Part shown: positions 47,648-55,085 of the stretch, one piece after another
How the letters are laid out: each line of letters starts with the position of its first letter
Numbering within the stretch: the stretch's first letter is position 1
Source: Psychrobacter sp.
Lineage (GTDB): Bacteria > Pseudomonadota > Gammaproteobacteria > Pseudomonadales > Moraxellaceae
NCBI RefSeq assembly: GCF_030454045.1
Contig: NZ_JAKDJE010000003.1
Coordinates: 1 to 64,000, forward strand
Direction of reading: 5' to 3'
DNA: 64,000 nt
Program-made: the position numbers and the translations under genes
The notes under the pieces: model-generated
Databases searched by the model: none
The model's input: only the letters and a program-made list of their open reading frames with translations
What the model was told of the DNA's origin: nothing

Positions 47648-48523
47648 ATGAGCATTCAACTTTTAAAAGAGCATATCGAAAACACGGGTTTGAGTCAAGC
47701 CAAGGCCGCTGCGCAGCTGGGCTACTCTGCCACTGCGATCAATCAGTATTTAAAAGGCGCGTATAAAGGCGACGTGGCTGCTATCGATAAGGCTGTCGCT
47801 GAGCTGGCAGAGCGCTATCGCAGCAAGCAAAAGGATGTGGCGGCGGACTTTGTGCCCACGCCTACTGCCAATCGCATCTTGGAAATCTGCGGTCTGGCGC
47901 ATGACATGAGTGATATCTATCTGGTCATCGGTGAGGCGGGACTGGGTAAGACAATGGCGCTTAAAGAGTATGCGGCACGTAAGTCTAATGTAGTGATGAT
48001 GGAGGTTGATCCGACGTTTACCGCCAAGGTGATGCTACAAGAACTGTGCGCCCTGCTGGGTATTACGCCTGCGAAAAACAGTCACGCGATGATGACCGCT
48101 GTGATCGATAAGCTCAAAGGCTCTGACCGCTTACTGATCGTCGATGAAGCGGAGCTGCTGAGCTATAAGCCGCTTGAGATACTGCGCCGCATTCATGATA
48201 AGACGGGCTGCGCTATCGTGCTCGCGGGTATGCCTCGCCTACGTGCCAACCTGCGCGGTGCGCGCGGTGAGTATAAGCAGCTGTTTAGCCGTGTGGGTCT
48301 GGCGCTGGATATCAAGACGCGTCTGCCTGCTGGTGATATCAATATGTTTTGTGAGTCGGCGCTGGGAACTGATGCGTTTAACCAGCGGCTGTATGAGGTG
48401 AGCAAAGGCAATGCGCGCCGTCTGAACAAGCTGCTGCGCGGGGTACGCCGTATCGCGGTGATAAATGACACGGATGTCAACGAGGCGATCATTGAGCGCT
48501 TTGCTGAGATGTTGATTGATTAA
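47648..48523 (+). CDS. MuB-type AAA+ ATPase, target DNA capture protein
   Basis: This 291-residue protein has an N-terminal HTH (GLSQAKAAAQLGYSATAINQYLKG), then an AAA+ domain with Walker A GEAGLGKTM at about residues 95-103 and Walker B LLIVDEAEL. MuB polymerises on DNA, delivers targets to the transposase and gives target immunity. The start codon lies directly after the A-gene stop, with GGAG upstream. Confidence 0.93.
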   Translation: MSIQLLKEHIENTGLSQAKAAAQLGYSATAINQYLKGAYKGDVAAIDKAVAELAERYRSKQKDVAADFVPTPTANRILEICGLAHDMSDIYLVIGEAGLGKTMALKEYAARKSNVVMMEVDPTFTAKVMLQELCALLGITPAKNSHAMMTAVIDKLKGSDRLLIVDEAELLSYKPLEILRRIHDKTGCAIVLAGMPRLRANLRGARGEYKQLFSRVGLALDIKTRLPAGDINMFCESALGTDAFNQRLYEVSKGNARRLNKLLRGVRRIAVINDTDVNEAIIERFAEMLID

Positions 48524-48536
48524 TAAGGAGATTGAG

Positions 48537-48758
48537 ATGTCTATTAAAGTGAAAAATGCGCGTGTGGTTTATGACGTGGATTGCCCTGTCTGTCCTGTCA
48601 CTCTCATCTACCAAAGCACTGCCACAGTGCGAGGCATGAAAAGTGAGCACCTAAGTATTGGTCACTGTACAAACTGCGGAACACGCGTATCTATCGACTA
48701 TGACAAGTCAACAAACATGGTCGTCGCCACGGTTAAGGAGCTAAAAGATGTCAAATAA
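48537..48758 (+). CDS. Small phage protein with two CxxC motifs
   Basis: This 73-residue protein is not recognised by name. CPVC (about residue 16) and CTNC (about residue 44) would form a zinc-binding pair. The chosen ATG (48537) has AAGGAG; an upstream frame start at 48516 lies inside the B gene. The end overlaps gemA by 11 bp, which indicates coupling within the early operon. Confidence 0.65.
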   Translation: MSIKVKNARVVYDVDCPVCPVTLIYQSTATVRGMKSEHLSIGHCTNCGTRVSIDYDKSTNMVVATVKELKDVK

Positions 48759-49173
48759 AAGAGCAAAAGTAAGCACCGCTAAGATGGCGCTGATGGCGAA
48801 AGTCCATATCGGCAAAAAAGAGCTGGGCTTGGATGATGCGACTTACCGCGATGTGCTGGAGCGTGTGACTGGTAAGCGTAGCTGTAAAAAAATGCTGATT
48901 GGTGAGCTGGAAGCGGTTATCAAAGACATGGAGTCACGCGGCTTTACCCCAAAAGCTGCACCAAATCACGGCAAAAAGCCGTCAGTGGTCGGAAAGCGGC
49001 AGCCATTGATGGACAAAATTGAGGCGATGCTGGCGGATATGGGGCTGCACTGGAACTACGCTCACGGTATGGCTGAGAGTATGTTTGGCATCAAGCGGCT
49101 GCAATGGCTCAATGACTCGCAACTGTACAAGCTGACGCAAGCGCTGAGCGTGCATCAGCAGCGAAAAAAGTAA
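48748..49173 (+). CDS. gemA: GemA / Mu gp16-like protein (DUF1018)
   Basis: This 141-residue protein has the DUF1018 pattern: MALMAKVHIGKKELGLDDATYRDVL, KMLIGELEAVI and a C-terminal MLADMGLHWNYAHGMAESM. In Mu, GemA alters host gene expression and DNA relaxation during early lytic growth. The start has GGAG upstream and overlaps the previous gene. Confidence 0.85.
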   Translation: MSNKRAKVSTAKMALMAKVHIGKKELGLDDATYRDVLERVTGKRSCKKMLIGELEAVIKDMESRGFTPKAAPNHGKKPSVVGKRQPLMDKIEAMLADMGLHWNYAHGMAESMFGIKRLQWLNDSQLYKLTQALSVHQQRKK

Positions 49174-49185
49174 CACTAAGCAAAA

Positions 49186-49215
49186 AATGAACGCAAATGA
49201 ACGCAAATAAACATA
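49186..49215 (+). repeat. 10-bp tandem repeat upstream of mor
   Basis: Three successive 10-mers occur: AATGAACGCA, AATGAACGCA and AATAAACATA. The period equals about one DNA turn, and the array abuts the mor ribosome site. It could be a protein-binding array or chance. Confidence 0.4.
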
Positions 49216-49228
49216 GATGGAGCCGTCA

Positions 49229-49690
49229 ATGAGCCACACGCCGCTAGATATCGATGCATTGGTCAATGAATTGCAGCCTGCGCTACTGCCCGATGTCGTC
49301 AATGATATCGCTGAGCTGATCGGCTATGAAACCACACTTAAGCTCGTAGAGGCGTTTGGCGGTGTGGACTTTGCTATCCCGACAGGTGCTATCGACTCAA
49401 ACGCCCTGCGCAAACTGGTCGATACCATCGGCAGCGCTGCTACCCAAAAGCTGACGAAGGTCTATGGTGGCGATGATGTCTATATCCCGCGCTGCCATGC
49501 GGCGCTGATACAGCTACGCAATCAGGAGTTTTGTCAGCAGGTGCTGACGATGGTCGCTGGTGGCTCGACACAGACGGCAGCCATCCACCACTGTATGAAG
49601 CAGTATGGGTTTAGCGAACGCTGGGCTTACAAAGTGCTACGCGCTGAGAGCAAGCGAGCTGATACGCAACTGAGTTTGTTTGATAACTGA
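49229..49690 (+). CDS. mor: Mor/C-type transcription activator
   Basis: This 153-residue protein resembles Mu Mor: an N-terminal dimerisation part (DVVNDIAELIGYETTLKLVEAFGGVDFAIP) and a C-terminal HTH (TQTAAIHHCMKQYGFSERWAYKVLR). Mor recruits RNA polymerase to the middle promoter; a single Mor-type factor may control the late promoters here, since no separate C gene is seen. The ATG at 49229 is chosen because ATGGAG just upstream is its ribosome site. Confidence 0.9.
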   Translation: MSHTPLDIDALVNELQPALLPDVVNDIAELIGYETTLKLVEAFGGVDFAIPTGAIDSNALRKLVDTIGSAATQKLTKVYGGDDVYIPRCHAALIQLRNQEFCQQVLTMVAGGSTQTAAIHHCMKQYGFSERWAYKVLRAESKRADTQLSLFDN

Positions 49691-49734
49691 TTTGCGGTTT
49701 TGATGTAACTAACAACTGATTAATAACTGATTAA
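49685..49734 (+). repeat. AACTGATT direct repeats after mor
   Basis: AACTGATT occurs at 49685, 49714 and 49725; the last two are AACTGATTAA exactly 11 bp apart. They fill the gap between mor and the next gene and could be an activator site or a promoter feature. Confidence 0.35.
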
Positions 49735-50160
49735 ATGGTGATGATAATGACGACAATAATGGATAAGACCCGTGCAAAACCTGACCATCATGTACCGATT
49801 TTGCCAACGCGAGAGGAGTATCGTCACGGTATGCAAAAATTACGTGAGACTATCGACTGCCCTGTACTGAGTGCTGACGAGCAAGCGCTGGCCGACGAGC
49901 TACGCGGCTATGACTGGTCAGCCGAGGCGACTGATAGCTCTAAAACCAGCGCTGACCGCAACAGACAGAGCGTCGATGATTATCTCAAACAGCAATATCA
50001 GCAAAATATGCTCGCTCGCTATCCTGAGTTTGAGCGTCGTACGGATACCGATATCCAAGCGCTCAAGTTGGCAGTCGATCAGATGTATGTGTTTAACGTC
50101 ATCGTCTGTATGGCTCTGCTGCTCGGCGCTACGTGCGCGGTCTTTGTGTGGATTGTATAA
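49735..50160 (+). CDS. Phage protein with C-terminal transmembrane anchor
   Basis: This protein has up to 141 residues; several ATGs near the start leave the N-terminus uncertain. The body is polar and helical (residues about 20-110). The end is one hydrophobic helix, YVFNVIVCMALLLGATCAVFVW. It is not recognised. It begins a block of small early genes of unknown role. Confidence 0.55.
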   Translation: MVMIMTTIMDKTRAKPDHHVPILPTREEYRHGMQKLRETIDCPVLSADEQALADELRGYDWSAEATDSSKTSADRNRQSVDDYLKQQYQQNMLARYPEFERRTDTDIQALKLAVDQMYVFNVIVCMALLLGATCAVFVWIV

Positions 50161-50170
50161 GGAGATAGCT

Positions 50171-50749
50171 ATGAAAACACGTTGTCATAACTGCGGTGCT
50201 AGCGCATCGCTCGATATGCTAGTCAGTACCAACGCCGCTGGCCGTGCGTTTGCCGCTGCATTCAATGTGCCTGCGCCGCTTGCGCCGCTGATGCTCAAAT
50301 ATCTGGGGTTGTTTCGCCCGCCTGAGCGCGAGCTGGCGTTTGGTCGTGCGACGACGCTACTGTCTGAGCTGACGCCCTTTATCAATAATGGCAAGCTGAC
50401 GTTTGATCGTCAGACGACTGATGCCCCTGTGGCCGCGTGGGCGTGGGGTATCAATCAAGTGCTGGCGGCGCGTGATAGCGGCTCGCTTAAGACGCCGATG
50501 ACCACGCATAACTATCTGTACCGTATCGTCCAAGGCTATGACCATCGCAAGCACTCAACTGAGGGCGATGAGGCGGCCAAGGCATGGTCTGGCAGTGCGA
50601 CAAGTAATGCGACAGTGATGCTGAATGGCCTGCGCAAGCCTGTGCTGACCGGTAAAACCCAGCGCGAGACGTGGGATATTGTGATGCAGGCGCAGATGCC
50701 TGGTGAGTCTGCTGATGAAACGTATGAGCGGATTAAGGAGAAGTATTGA
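50171..50749 (+). CDS. Phage protein with N-terminal zinc knuckle
   Basis: This 192-residue protein begins MKTRCHNCGASASLDML, a CxxC half-ribbon, then an Ala/Pro-rich region and a polar, helical C-terminus. GGAGATAGCT precedes the ATG; the open frame extends further upstream but overlaps the previous gene. Its residues AAWAWGINQVLAARDSG and RIVQGYDHRKH might form a DNA-binding fold, but no family is recognised. It overlaps the next gene by one base pattern TGATG. Confidence 0.6.
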   Translation: MKTRCHNCGASASLDMLVSTNAAGRAFAAAFNVPAPLAPLMLKYLGLFRPPERELAFGRATTLLSELTPFINNGKLTFDRQTTDAPVAAWAWGINQVLAARDSGSLKTPMTTHNYLYRIVQGYDHRKHSTEGDEAAKAWSGSATSNATVMLNGLRKPVLTGKTQRETWDIVMQAQMPGESADETYERIKEKY

Positions 50750-51003
50750 TGTCTAGACTAACTAGCGCCGTCGCTATACTCAATGAGCTGCGCTGCGCCC
50801 CTGCGACGATCCAAGACATCGCGGATGAGCTGGATATGCTGGAGGATACGGCGGGATCGACGCTCAGACAACTGTATAAAAGTGGCCGTGTGGTGCGCCG
50901 TCGGTTTTATAGCCAGTACACCGATCACCCACGCTGGATGTATATGCTGCCTGAGCACGCCCCCGCGCTAAACGAAAATCAATCAAACCAAAAAGGAAAG
51001 TAA
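50749..51003 (+). CDS. Small winged-helix-like phage protein
   Basis: This 84-residue protein looks like a winged helix: SAVAILNELRCAPATIQDIADELDM, then TLRQLYKSGRVVRRRF and a wing (YTDHPRWMYML). It probably binds DNA as a regulator of early or middle genes. The start overlaps the stop of the upstream gene (TTGATG), so translation is coupled. Confidence 0.65.
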   Translation: MSRLTSAVAILNELRCAPATIQDIADELDMLEDTAGSTLRQLYKSGRVVRRRFYSQYTDHPRWMYMLPEHAPALNENQSNQKGK

Positions 51004-51005
51004 TC

Positions 51006-51272
51006 ATGTCAACACAACGTTATAAAGCAGACACTGTGGGTATCCAGCAAATGATAGAAGATATCGGCTATGAGCTGTTTGCGCGTACAGTAAATAGGTT
51101 GTCGTCTGATATCCCTGCGGAGCTGGCGCTGTCCGCCAAAGAGTTTTTAGACGCGCAACCATCAGATAAGCAGGATGCACTACGTATGCCCGTCAATGAA
51201 CTAGCCGCAGAAATTGCTCGTCAAATTACAGACCAAATGTCAGACAAACAAAAGGAAACTAACGATGAATAA
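51006..51272 (+). CDS. Hypothetical phage protein
   Basis: This acidic 88-residue protein is predicted helical (IQQMIEDIGYELFARTV; NELAAEIARQITDQMSD). AAAGGAAAGTAATC precedes its ATG. It overlaps the start of the DUF3164 gene by 8 bp. It is not recognised. Confidence 0.6.
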   Translation: MSTQRYKADTVGIQQMIEDIGYELFARTVNRLSSDIPAELALSAKEFLDAQPSDKQDALRMPVNELAAEIARQITDQMSDKQKETNDE

Positions 51273-51951
51273 TCAAACCCCAAACGCCACCGCCCCTGTC
51301 GCCACCAGTGCGGCAACAAATGAGCAAGCCACTGCCGCCGCGCCTGTCGTGCCTGACGGCTATATGATGAACGCCAAAGGCCATCTGATCCCTGTCGATA
51401 AAGTTAAGCCCGTCGATAAGCTGCGTGATGAGCAAGTACGCATGATGATGCGTCATGCCAAAGCGCTAAATGAAGACATGAAGCGCAAAAAGATCATGCT
51501 GTTTGCCGCTTTTAATGACTTTATCACCCTCTCTGCTCAAGAGTACGACGTGCAAATCGGCGGCAAAAAAGGCAATACGACGCTGCTGAGCTATGATGGC
51601 AAGTTTAAAATCCAATTGGCCGTCAGTGAGAACATCGTGTTTGATGAGCGTCTGCAAGTCGCCAAGTCGCTGATTGATGAGTGTCTGACTGAGTGGACGC
51701 AAGGCAGTAATGACAATATCAAGGCGTTGATTAATCAGGCGTTTCAGGTCGATAAAGAGGGTAAAATCTCGACGCATCGTGTACTGAGTCTGCGTTCACT
51801 CGATATCAATGATGATAAGTGGCTGCGCGCGATGGAGGCTATCAGTGATGCGGTGCAAGTGACCGATACCAAAGAGTATATCCGATTTTATGAGCGTGAC
51901 GATGAGACAGGCGCGTATCGGCAGATCGCCCTTGATTTTAGTAATTGTTAG
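51265..51951 (+). CDS. DUF3164-family phage protein
   Basis: This 228-residue protein has DUF3164 features: YMMNAKGHLIPVDKVKPVDKLRD, GGKKGNTTLLSYDGKFKI and DERLQVAKSLIDECL. It is common in the early region of Mu-like phages and its function is unknown; a nucleic-acid or annealing role has not been shown here. AAAGGAAACTAACG precedes the ATG, which is preferred to an in-frame start at 51214. Confidence 0.8.
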   Translation: MNNQTPNATAPVATSAATNEQATAAAPVVPDGYMMNAKGHLIPVDKVKPVDKLRDEQVRMMMRHAKALNEDMKRKKIMLFAAFNDFITLSAQEYDVQIGGKKGNTTLLSYDGKFKIQLAVSENIVFDERLQVAKSLIDECLTEWTQGSNDNIKALINQAFQVDKEGKISTHRVLSLRSLDINDDKWLRAMEAISDAVQVTDTKEYIRFYERDDETGAYRQIALDFSNC

Positions 51952-51959
51952 GGGACGTT

Positions 51960-52124
51960 ATGGAATATATCAATAAAGACTGGATGGTGATAGCAGGCTT
52001 TGCGCTATCGGTTATAAGCGTTTTACTTATACACTTTTTAGGAGCTAACCCAAAAACACACAAGTTTGTTGCAGTAGCAATGGTCGCTGCGCTCGCTTTA
52101 ATGTTTATCGGGAGTTGGTCATGA
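51960..52124 (+). CDS. Small two-helix membrane protein
   Basis: Reading from ATG at 51960 gives 54 residues: MEYINKDWMVI, then two hydrophobic helices (AGFALSVISVLLIHFLG and FVAVAMVAALALMFIG) joined by a short Asn-Pro-Lys turn. GGGGACGTT precedes the ATG. The stop overlaps the next start (ATGA). It is not recognised; a membrane role is all that can be said. Confidence 0.6.
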   Translation: MEYINKDWMVIAGFALSVISVLLIHFLGANPKTHKFVAVAMVAALALMFIGSWS

Positions 52125-52333
52125 GTATCAAAACCGTTATTTTTGCGCCAAATCCAGCAGGTATCACGGCGCTAGATATCGATACCGAAAAGTGGGTGAT
52201 TAAAAGCACCTGCGCCCATTTAACAGGGCTGTATAACCGAGCGTGTCGCTTGAGTAAAGGTGGCAAGCGCTTGGAGTATCGTCAAGGCGAGCGTTATCAG
52301 GAAGTGCCTGCTGATATTAAATCTATTGTTTAG
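52121..52333 (+). CDS. Hypothetical phage protein
   Basis: This basic 70-residue protein begins MSIKTVIFAPNPAGITALDI and has a Lys/Arg-rich second half (RACRLSKGGKRLEYRQGERY). GGGAG lies upstream, and its ATG overlaps the previous stop. It is not recognised. Confidence 0.6.
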   Translation: MSIKTVIFAPNPAGITALDIDTEKWVIKSTCAHLTGLYNRACRLSKGGKRLEYRQGERYQEVPADIKSIV

Positions 52334-52403
52334 CCCCAAACGGTGGGTTGCGCAGTCGCTAATCCACTCTATAGAAACTTAATCTTAAACTAAGGATAAT
52401 ATT

Positions 52404-52679
52404 ATGAATAAGCAAGAATTAATCAACGCCATCGCTGCTGACACAGGCATGACTAAAACCGCTGTTAAGATCATGCTACAGTCGTTTGAGTTTCGCGTGA
52501 CTGAGGCGCTGGCCAATGGCAATGAGGTTAAAATGATCGGCTTTGGGACGTTTAAGGCGCGTCCACAGCCTGCCCGTATCGGCCGCAATCCTGCTACAGG
52601 TGGAGAAGTAGAAGTCCCAGCCAAAAAGCGGGTGAGCTTTATCGCTGGTAAAGGGTTAAAAGAGGCGGTTAATTTATAA
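52404..52679 (+). CDS. HU/IHF-family DNA-binding protein
   Basis: This 91-residue protein has the full HU fold: MNKQELINAIAADTGMTKTAVK, IGFGTFKARPQPARIGRNPATG (the beta-arm with the intercalating Pro) and KRVSFIAGKGLKEAV. Phage HU proteins bend DNA and may assist the transposition complex or regulation. AAGGATAATATT precedes the ATG. It is the last gene of the early block, followed by a repeat and a terminator. Confidence 0.92.
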   Translation: MNKQELINAIAADTGMTKTAVKIMLQSFEFRVTEALANGNEVKMIGFGTFKARPQPARIGRNPATGGEVEVPAKKRVSFIAGKGLKEAVNL

Positions 52680-52690
52680 GTTAACTGATA

Positions 52691-52708
52691 TTTAAACCCC
52701 ATTTAAAC
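52691..52708 (+). repeat. 18-bp prophage repeat, copy 2
   Basis: It reads TTTAAACCCCATTTAAAC. It lies 12 bp after the HU gene stop and before the terminator. Confidence 0.65.
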
Positions 52709-52716
52709 GACTGATA

Positions 52717-52746
52717 AAAAGACTCGCATAACGCGGGTCTTTTTTT
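52717..52746 (+). terminator. Terminator of the early operon
   Basis: The stem AAAAGACTCGC/GCGGGTCTTTT (one mismatch or wobble) with a 5-base loop ends in T8. It separates early from late genes. Confidence 0.8.
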
Positions 52747-52771
52747 GTGCTTGTCCAAACACTCGCCGCAA

Positions 52772-52818
52772 TACCTGAACCCCATCATCTAACCGCTTTG
52801 CTCATCGCTACGCATAAT
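52772..52818 (+). promoter_or_regulatory. Late promoter element 1 (lysis operon)
   Basis: This element shares TACCTGAACC, TCATCTAACCG, TGCTCA-CG and GCATAAT with 60440-60486, at identical spacing (41 bp from first T to CATAAT). CATAAT (52813-52818) serves as -10. The conserved upstream block replaces a -35, as in activator-dependent Mu late promoters. The muramidase gene starts 32 bp downstream. Confidence 0.65.
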
Positions 52819-52850
52819 AGACATAAATCAATTATGGATATGAGTGTGTT

Positions 52851-53639
52851 ATGTCTGAGCAAAACATGGTCAGCGATCGTACGCAGTTTTTTGACTGGCT
52901 ACGCTCTCAGCAATCATCCAAATCACTGACGCAAGACAATGTCGATGCCGCTCATGTGTTGCTGCGTCAGTTTCAAACTGCTGAGCTGCAAGACTTGCTT
53001 ATCCGCATAGGGCTTGCCAAGCCTGCTGTGCTGCTTACCCCGCATAAAAAACCGCCAAAAGCCACCCGCGCCGACATCATAGCCGCTGCTAAGCGTATCG
53101 ATGTAGAGCCTGCTGCTATCAAGGCGCTCAATGATGTCGAGTCGCCAAAGGGTGGGTTTTATGCTGATGGGTCGCCCGTCATCTTATTTGAGCGCCATAA
53201 ATATTATCAGGCATTGACCGCGCGCAGATGGTACACCAAGCGCGATGAGATGGTCGGTAAATATCCTGATATCTGCAATTCAAGCAGTGGTGCATATAAC
53301 GTCCGCCCTCAATACGAAAAGCTAGAGATTGCCGCCACGCTCAATTGGGACGCCGCGCATGAAGCGTGTAGCTGGGGATTTGGGCAGGTGATGGGATTTA
53401 ACTGGCAGATGCTGGGTTATGAGTCTATCCGCGAATTTGTGACGCTGATGTATGAGTCCGAAGGGGCGCAGCTGGACGCGGTATGTCGCTATATTAAGGC
53501 GACTGGGCTGGATAAGGTGCTACGTCGCAAAAACTGGGCTGCATTTGCGCGCGGTTATAACGGCAAGGACTATCAGCGCAATGACTACGACAATAAGCTT
53601 GCAAGCGCTTATGCTCGCGCAAAAAGTGAGGGCTGGTAA
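52851..53639 (+). CDS. Phage endolysin, N-acetylmuramidase
   Basis: This 262-residue protein has a C-terminal muramidase domain (DUF3380 type, about residues 85-260). The probable catalytic Glu is in NDVESPKGGF, followed by VILFERHKYY, CSWGFGQVMGFNWQMLGY and FARGYNGKDY. The first 80 or so residues are polar and helical. No signal peptide is seen, so export would need a holin. It is the first gene of the lysis operon. Confidence 0.87.
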   Translation: MSEQNMVSDRTQFFDWLRSQQSSKSLTQDNVDAAHVLLRQFQTAELQDLLIRIGLAKPAVLLTPHKKPPKATRADIIAAAKRIDVEPAAIKALNDVESPKGGFYADGSPVILFERHKYYQALTARRWYTKRDEMVGKYPDICNSSSGAYNVRPQYEKLEIAATLNWDAAHEACSWGFGQVMGFNWQMLGYESIREFVTLMYESEGAQLDAVCRYIKATGLDKVLRRKNWAAFARGYNGKDYQRNDYDNKLASAYARAKSEGW

Positions 53640-54118
53640 TGACGTATTTGTTATTAGTAGCAAAATACTGGCGTGAGCTGACCATCGGCGCGCTGTTATC
53701 AGTGTCTGTCAGCGCTATCAGTACGTGCAGCAATATACGCGATGGCGCAAAGAACATGCAAACTGAGCACACGCTTGAGCTGACGACATTACGCGCTGAC
53801 TATGAGGCCCGCGCGCGCAAACTGGAGCAAGAGCAATATGACCAGACCATCACTGCTATCAATGCGGCAACCGCTCGCGCCAAAGCCGATGCTGCTAATG
53901 CTGCTCGTGCTAACGCTACTAATGAGCGGCTGTCACAGACTATCGACCGACTCGCCGCCAATGCCGCTACAGACGCCGACTATCGAGTTGAGTACGCCGC
54001 TACCACAGGTGAGCTACTCAAAGAGTGTAGCGGATCAATTACAAAACTGGCAGCAGCGGCTGACGGGCACGTCAACGACATCAAGCTGCTACAAGACGCA
54101 AGACGCGGAGTGCAATGA
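53639..54118 (+). CDS. Inner-membrane spanin (Rz-like)
   Basis: This 159-residue protein has one N-terminal transmembrane helix (about residues 12-30) and a long periplasmic Ala/Glu/Arg-rich coiled coil. This is the Rz architecture that, with Rz1, fuses inner and outer membranes at lysis. The start overlaps the muramidase stop (TAATG). A second gene is embedded in another frame. Confidence 0.8.
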   Translation: MTYLLLVAKYWRELTIGALLSVSVSAISTCSNIRDGAKNMQTEHTLELTTLRADYEARARKLEQEQYDQTITAINAATARAKADAANAARANATNERLSQTIDRLAANAATDADYRVEYAATTGELLKECSGSITKLAAAADGHVNDIKLLQDARRGVQ

Positions 54119-54131
54119 TGCAAAAAAATAA
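53838..54131 (+). CDS. Outer-membrane spanin lipoprotein (Rz1-like), embedded in Rz
   Basis: The +1 frame within Rz gives a 97-residue product with a hydrophobic signal and lipobox LLMSGC, followed by a Pro/Ser/Thr-rich stretch (RLSTDSPPMPLQTPT), as in Rz1. GGAG lies about ten bases before ATG 53838; a later ATG at 53862 is possible. The overlap with Rz is the classic lambda-type arrangement. Confidence 0.75.
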   Translation: MTRPSLLSMRQPLAPKPMLLMLLVLTLLMSGCHRLSTDSPPMPLQTPTIELSTPLPQVSYSKSVADQLQNWQQRLTGTSTTSSCYKTQDAECNDAKK

Positions 54132-54342
54132 AGTTAAGGTGGTCTCGAACTGGCGAGATGGCTGGCGCTGGTTTAGTACGTGGGCGATGCTACTCATCGT
54201 CTATCTGACATTAAACCCGCTACCGCCGGAGGTGATGGCATTGCTGCCGCCTGAGCTGCAACAAAAGATGATAGCAGTCGTGGCGATGGCTGGGTTTGTG
54301 CTGCGGTTTATTAGTCAGTCTAAGGATCATTATCATGACTGA
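54115..54342 (+). CDS. Small membrane protein, candidate holin
   Basis: This 75-residue protein has two hydrophobic helices (STWAMLLIVYLTLNPL and MIAVVAMAGFVLRFI) separated by a short Pro-rich loop (PPEVMALLPPELQQ). The basic N-terminus (KNKVKVVSNWRDGWRW) is common in phage membrane proteins of lysis cassettes. It overlaps Rz (ATGATG within CAATGA). Holin function is inferred from size and position. Confidence 0.6.
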   Translation: MMQKNKVKVVSNWRDGWRWFSTWAMLLIVYLTLNPLPPEVMALLPPELQQKMIAVVAMAGFVLRFISQSKDHYHD

Positions 54343-54535
54343 TATTAGAGAGTTATCAAGCCGCCAAGTACAGCGCATGTTAGATGATACGTATCGCCAA
54401 GCTTATACCGCCCCTGCTAATAGCATCTATGACTGCGTGGAGTGTGATAAACCCATCGGTATCCAGCGCAAAGCTGCTGTGCCGTGGGCGACGCGCTGCG
54501 TTGACTGCCAGTCACACTATGAGCGCAAGCGCTAA
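54335..54535 (+). CDS. TraR/DksA-type zinc-finger protein
   Basis: This 66-residue protein has the C4 zinc finger CVECDKPIGIQR and ATRCVDCQ, close to the TraR/DksA finger, preceded by a helix (RQVQRMLDDTYRQAY). Short DksA relatives encoded by phages and plasmids bind RNA polymerase in the secondary channel; a role in switching transcription is possible. AAGGATCATTATC precedes the ATG. Confidence 0.82.
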   Translation: MTDIRELSSRQVQRMLDDTYRQAYTAPANSIYDCVECDKPIGIQRKAAVPWATRCVDCQSHYERKR

Positions 54536-54544
54536 GGGGGTGGT

Positions 54545-54829
54545 ATGTCTGATGCGCTGATTATGTTTGGTATTAGCTCGGTATTTACCGTCGTCACGGC
54601 GATATTTTGGCGCTGGGTGACGGCGCTGAGTAATGCACGGGATAAAGATGGTACTAAGATCGACGAGCTGACAAGCGAAGTGGCATCACTCAAGGCTGAG
54701 GTGTACCGCGACTATCAGAGCAAGTCTGAGTCGCATCGAGATAACGCACAGATCATCGATATGCTGCGTGAGATTAAAAACGATGTCACCAGACTCGGTG
54801 ACAAAATGGACCAAAAAGCGGACAAGTGA
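54545..54829 (+). CDS. Membrane-anchored coiled-coil protein (Mu gp25 / DUF2730-like)
   Basis: This 94-residue protein has one N-terminal transmembrane helix (ALIMFGISSVFTVVTAIFWRW) and a long charged coiled coil (DELTSEVASLKAEVYRDYQSK). It resembles Mu gp25-type proteins, which sit between lysis and packaging genes. Its function is unknown. GGGGG lies upstream of the ATG. Confidence 0.65.
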   Translation: MSDALIMFGISSVFTVVTAIFWRWVTALSNARDKDGTKIDELTSEVASLKAEVYRDYQSKSESHRDNAQIIDMLREIKNDVTRLGDKMDQKADK

Positions 54830-55083
54830 GTATGCCAAAACATCAGCAAGACACAGCCCCGATGCCTCAAGCCCAGACTGATGCGCCTGATGAGGTCATG
54901 CAGCTATTGGGCGACATTAAGTCGCAAAACGAGACGATGATACAGCAGTTTGACACGCTAGAGACTAACATCAGCAAGCGCGCCACGATGGCGGGCGCTA
55001 TGGCAGGCGCTTTTACCGGCGGCGTTGGCGGTACGGTCGTCAGCGTCGGCATCGAGCTTATCAAAGCTAAGTTTGGGGGCTAA
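54826..55083 (+). CDS. Small glycine-zipper membrane protein
   Basis: This protein of about 85 residues has a hydrophilic N-terminal half with a short coiled coil, then a Gly/Ala-rich helix (MAGAMAGAFTGGVGG). Such glycine zippers pack in membranes. It could be part of the lysis machinery. The GTG at 54826, overlapping the upstream stop, or the ATG at 54832 could start it. Confidence 0.55.
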   Translation: MSMPKHQQDTAPMPQAQTDAPDEVMQLLGDIKSQNETMIQQFDTLETNISKRATMAGAMAGAFTGGVGGTVVSVGIELIKAKFGG

Positions 55084-55085
55084 AA

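Noticed and set aside
49871..50170. 100-residue N-terminal extension of the zinc-knuckle phage protein
   Set aside because: It overlaps the preceding gene in another frame; GGAGATAGCT before the ATG at 50171 marks the real start.
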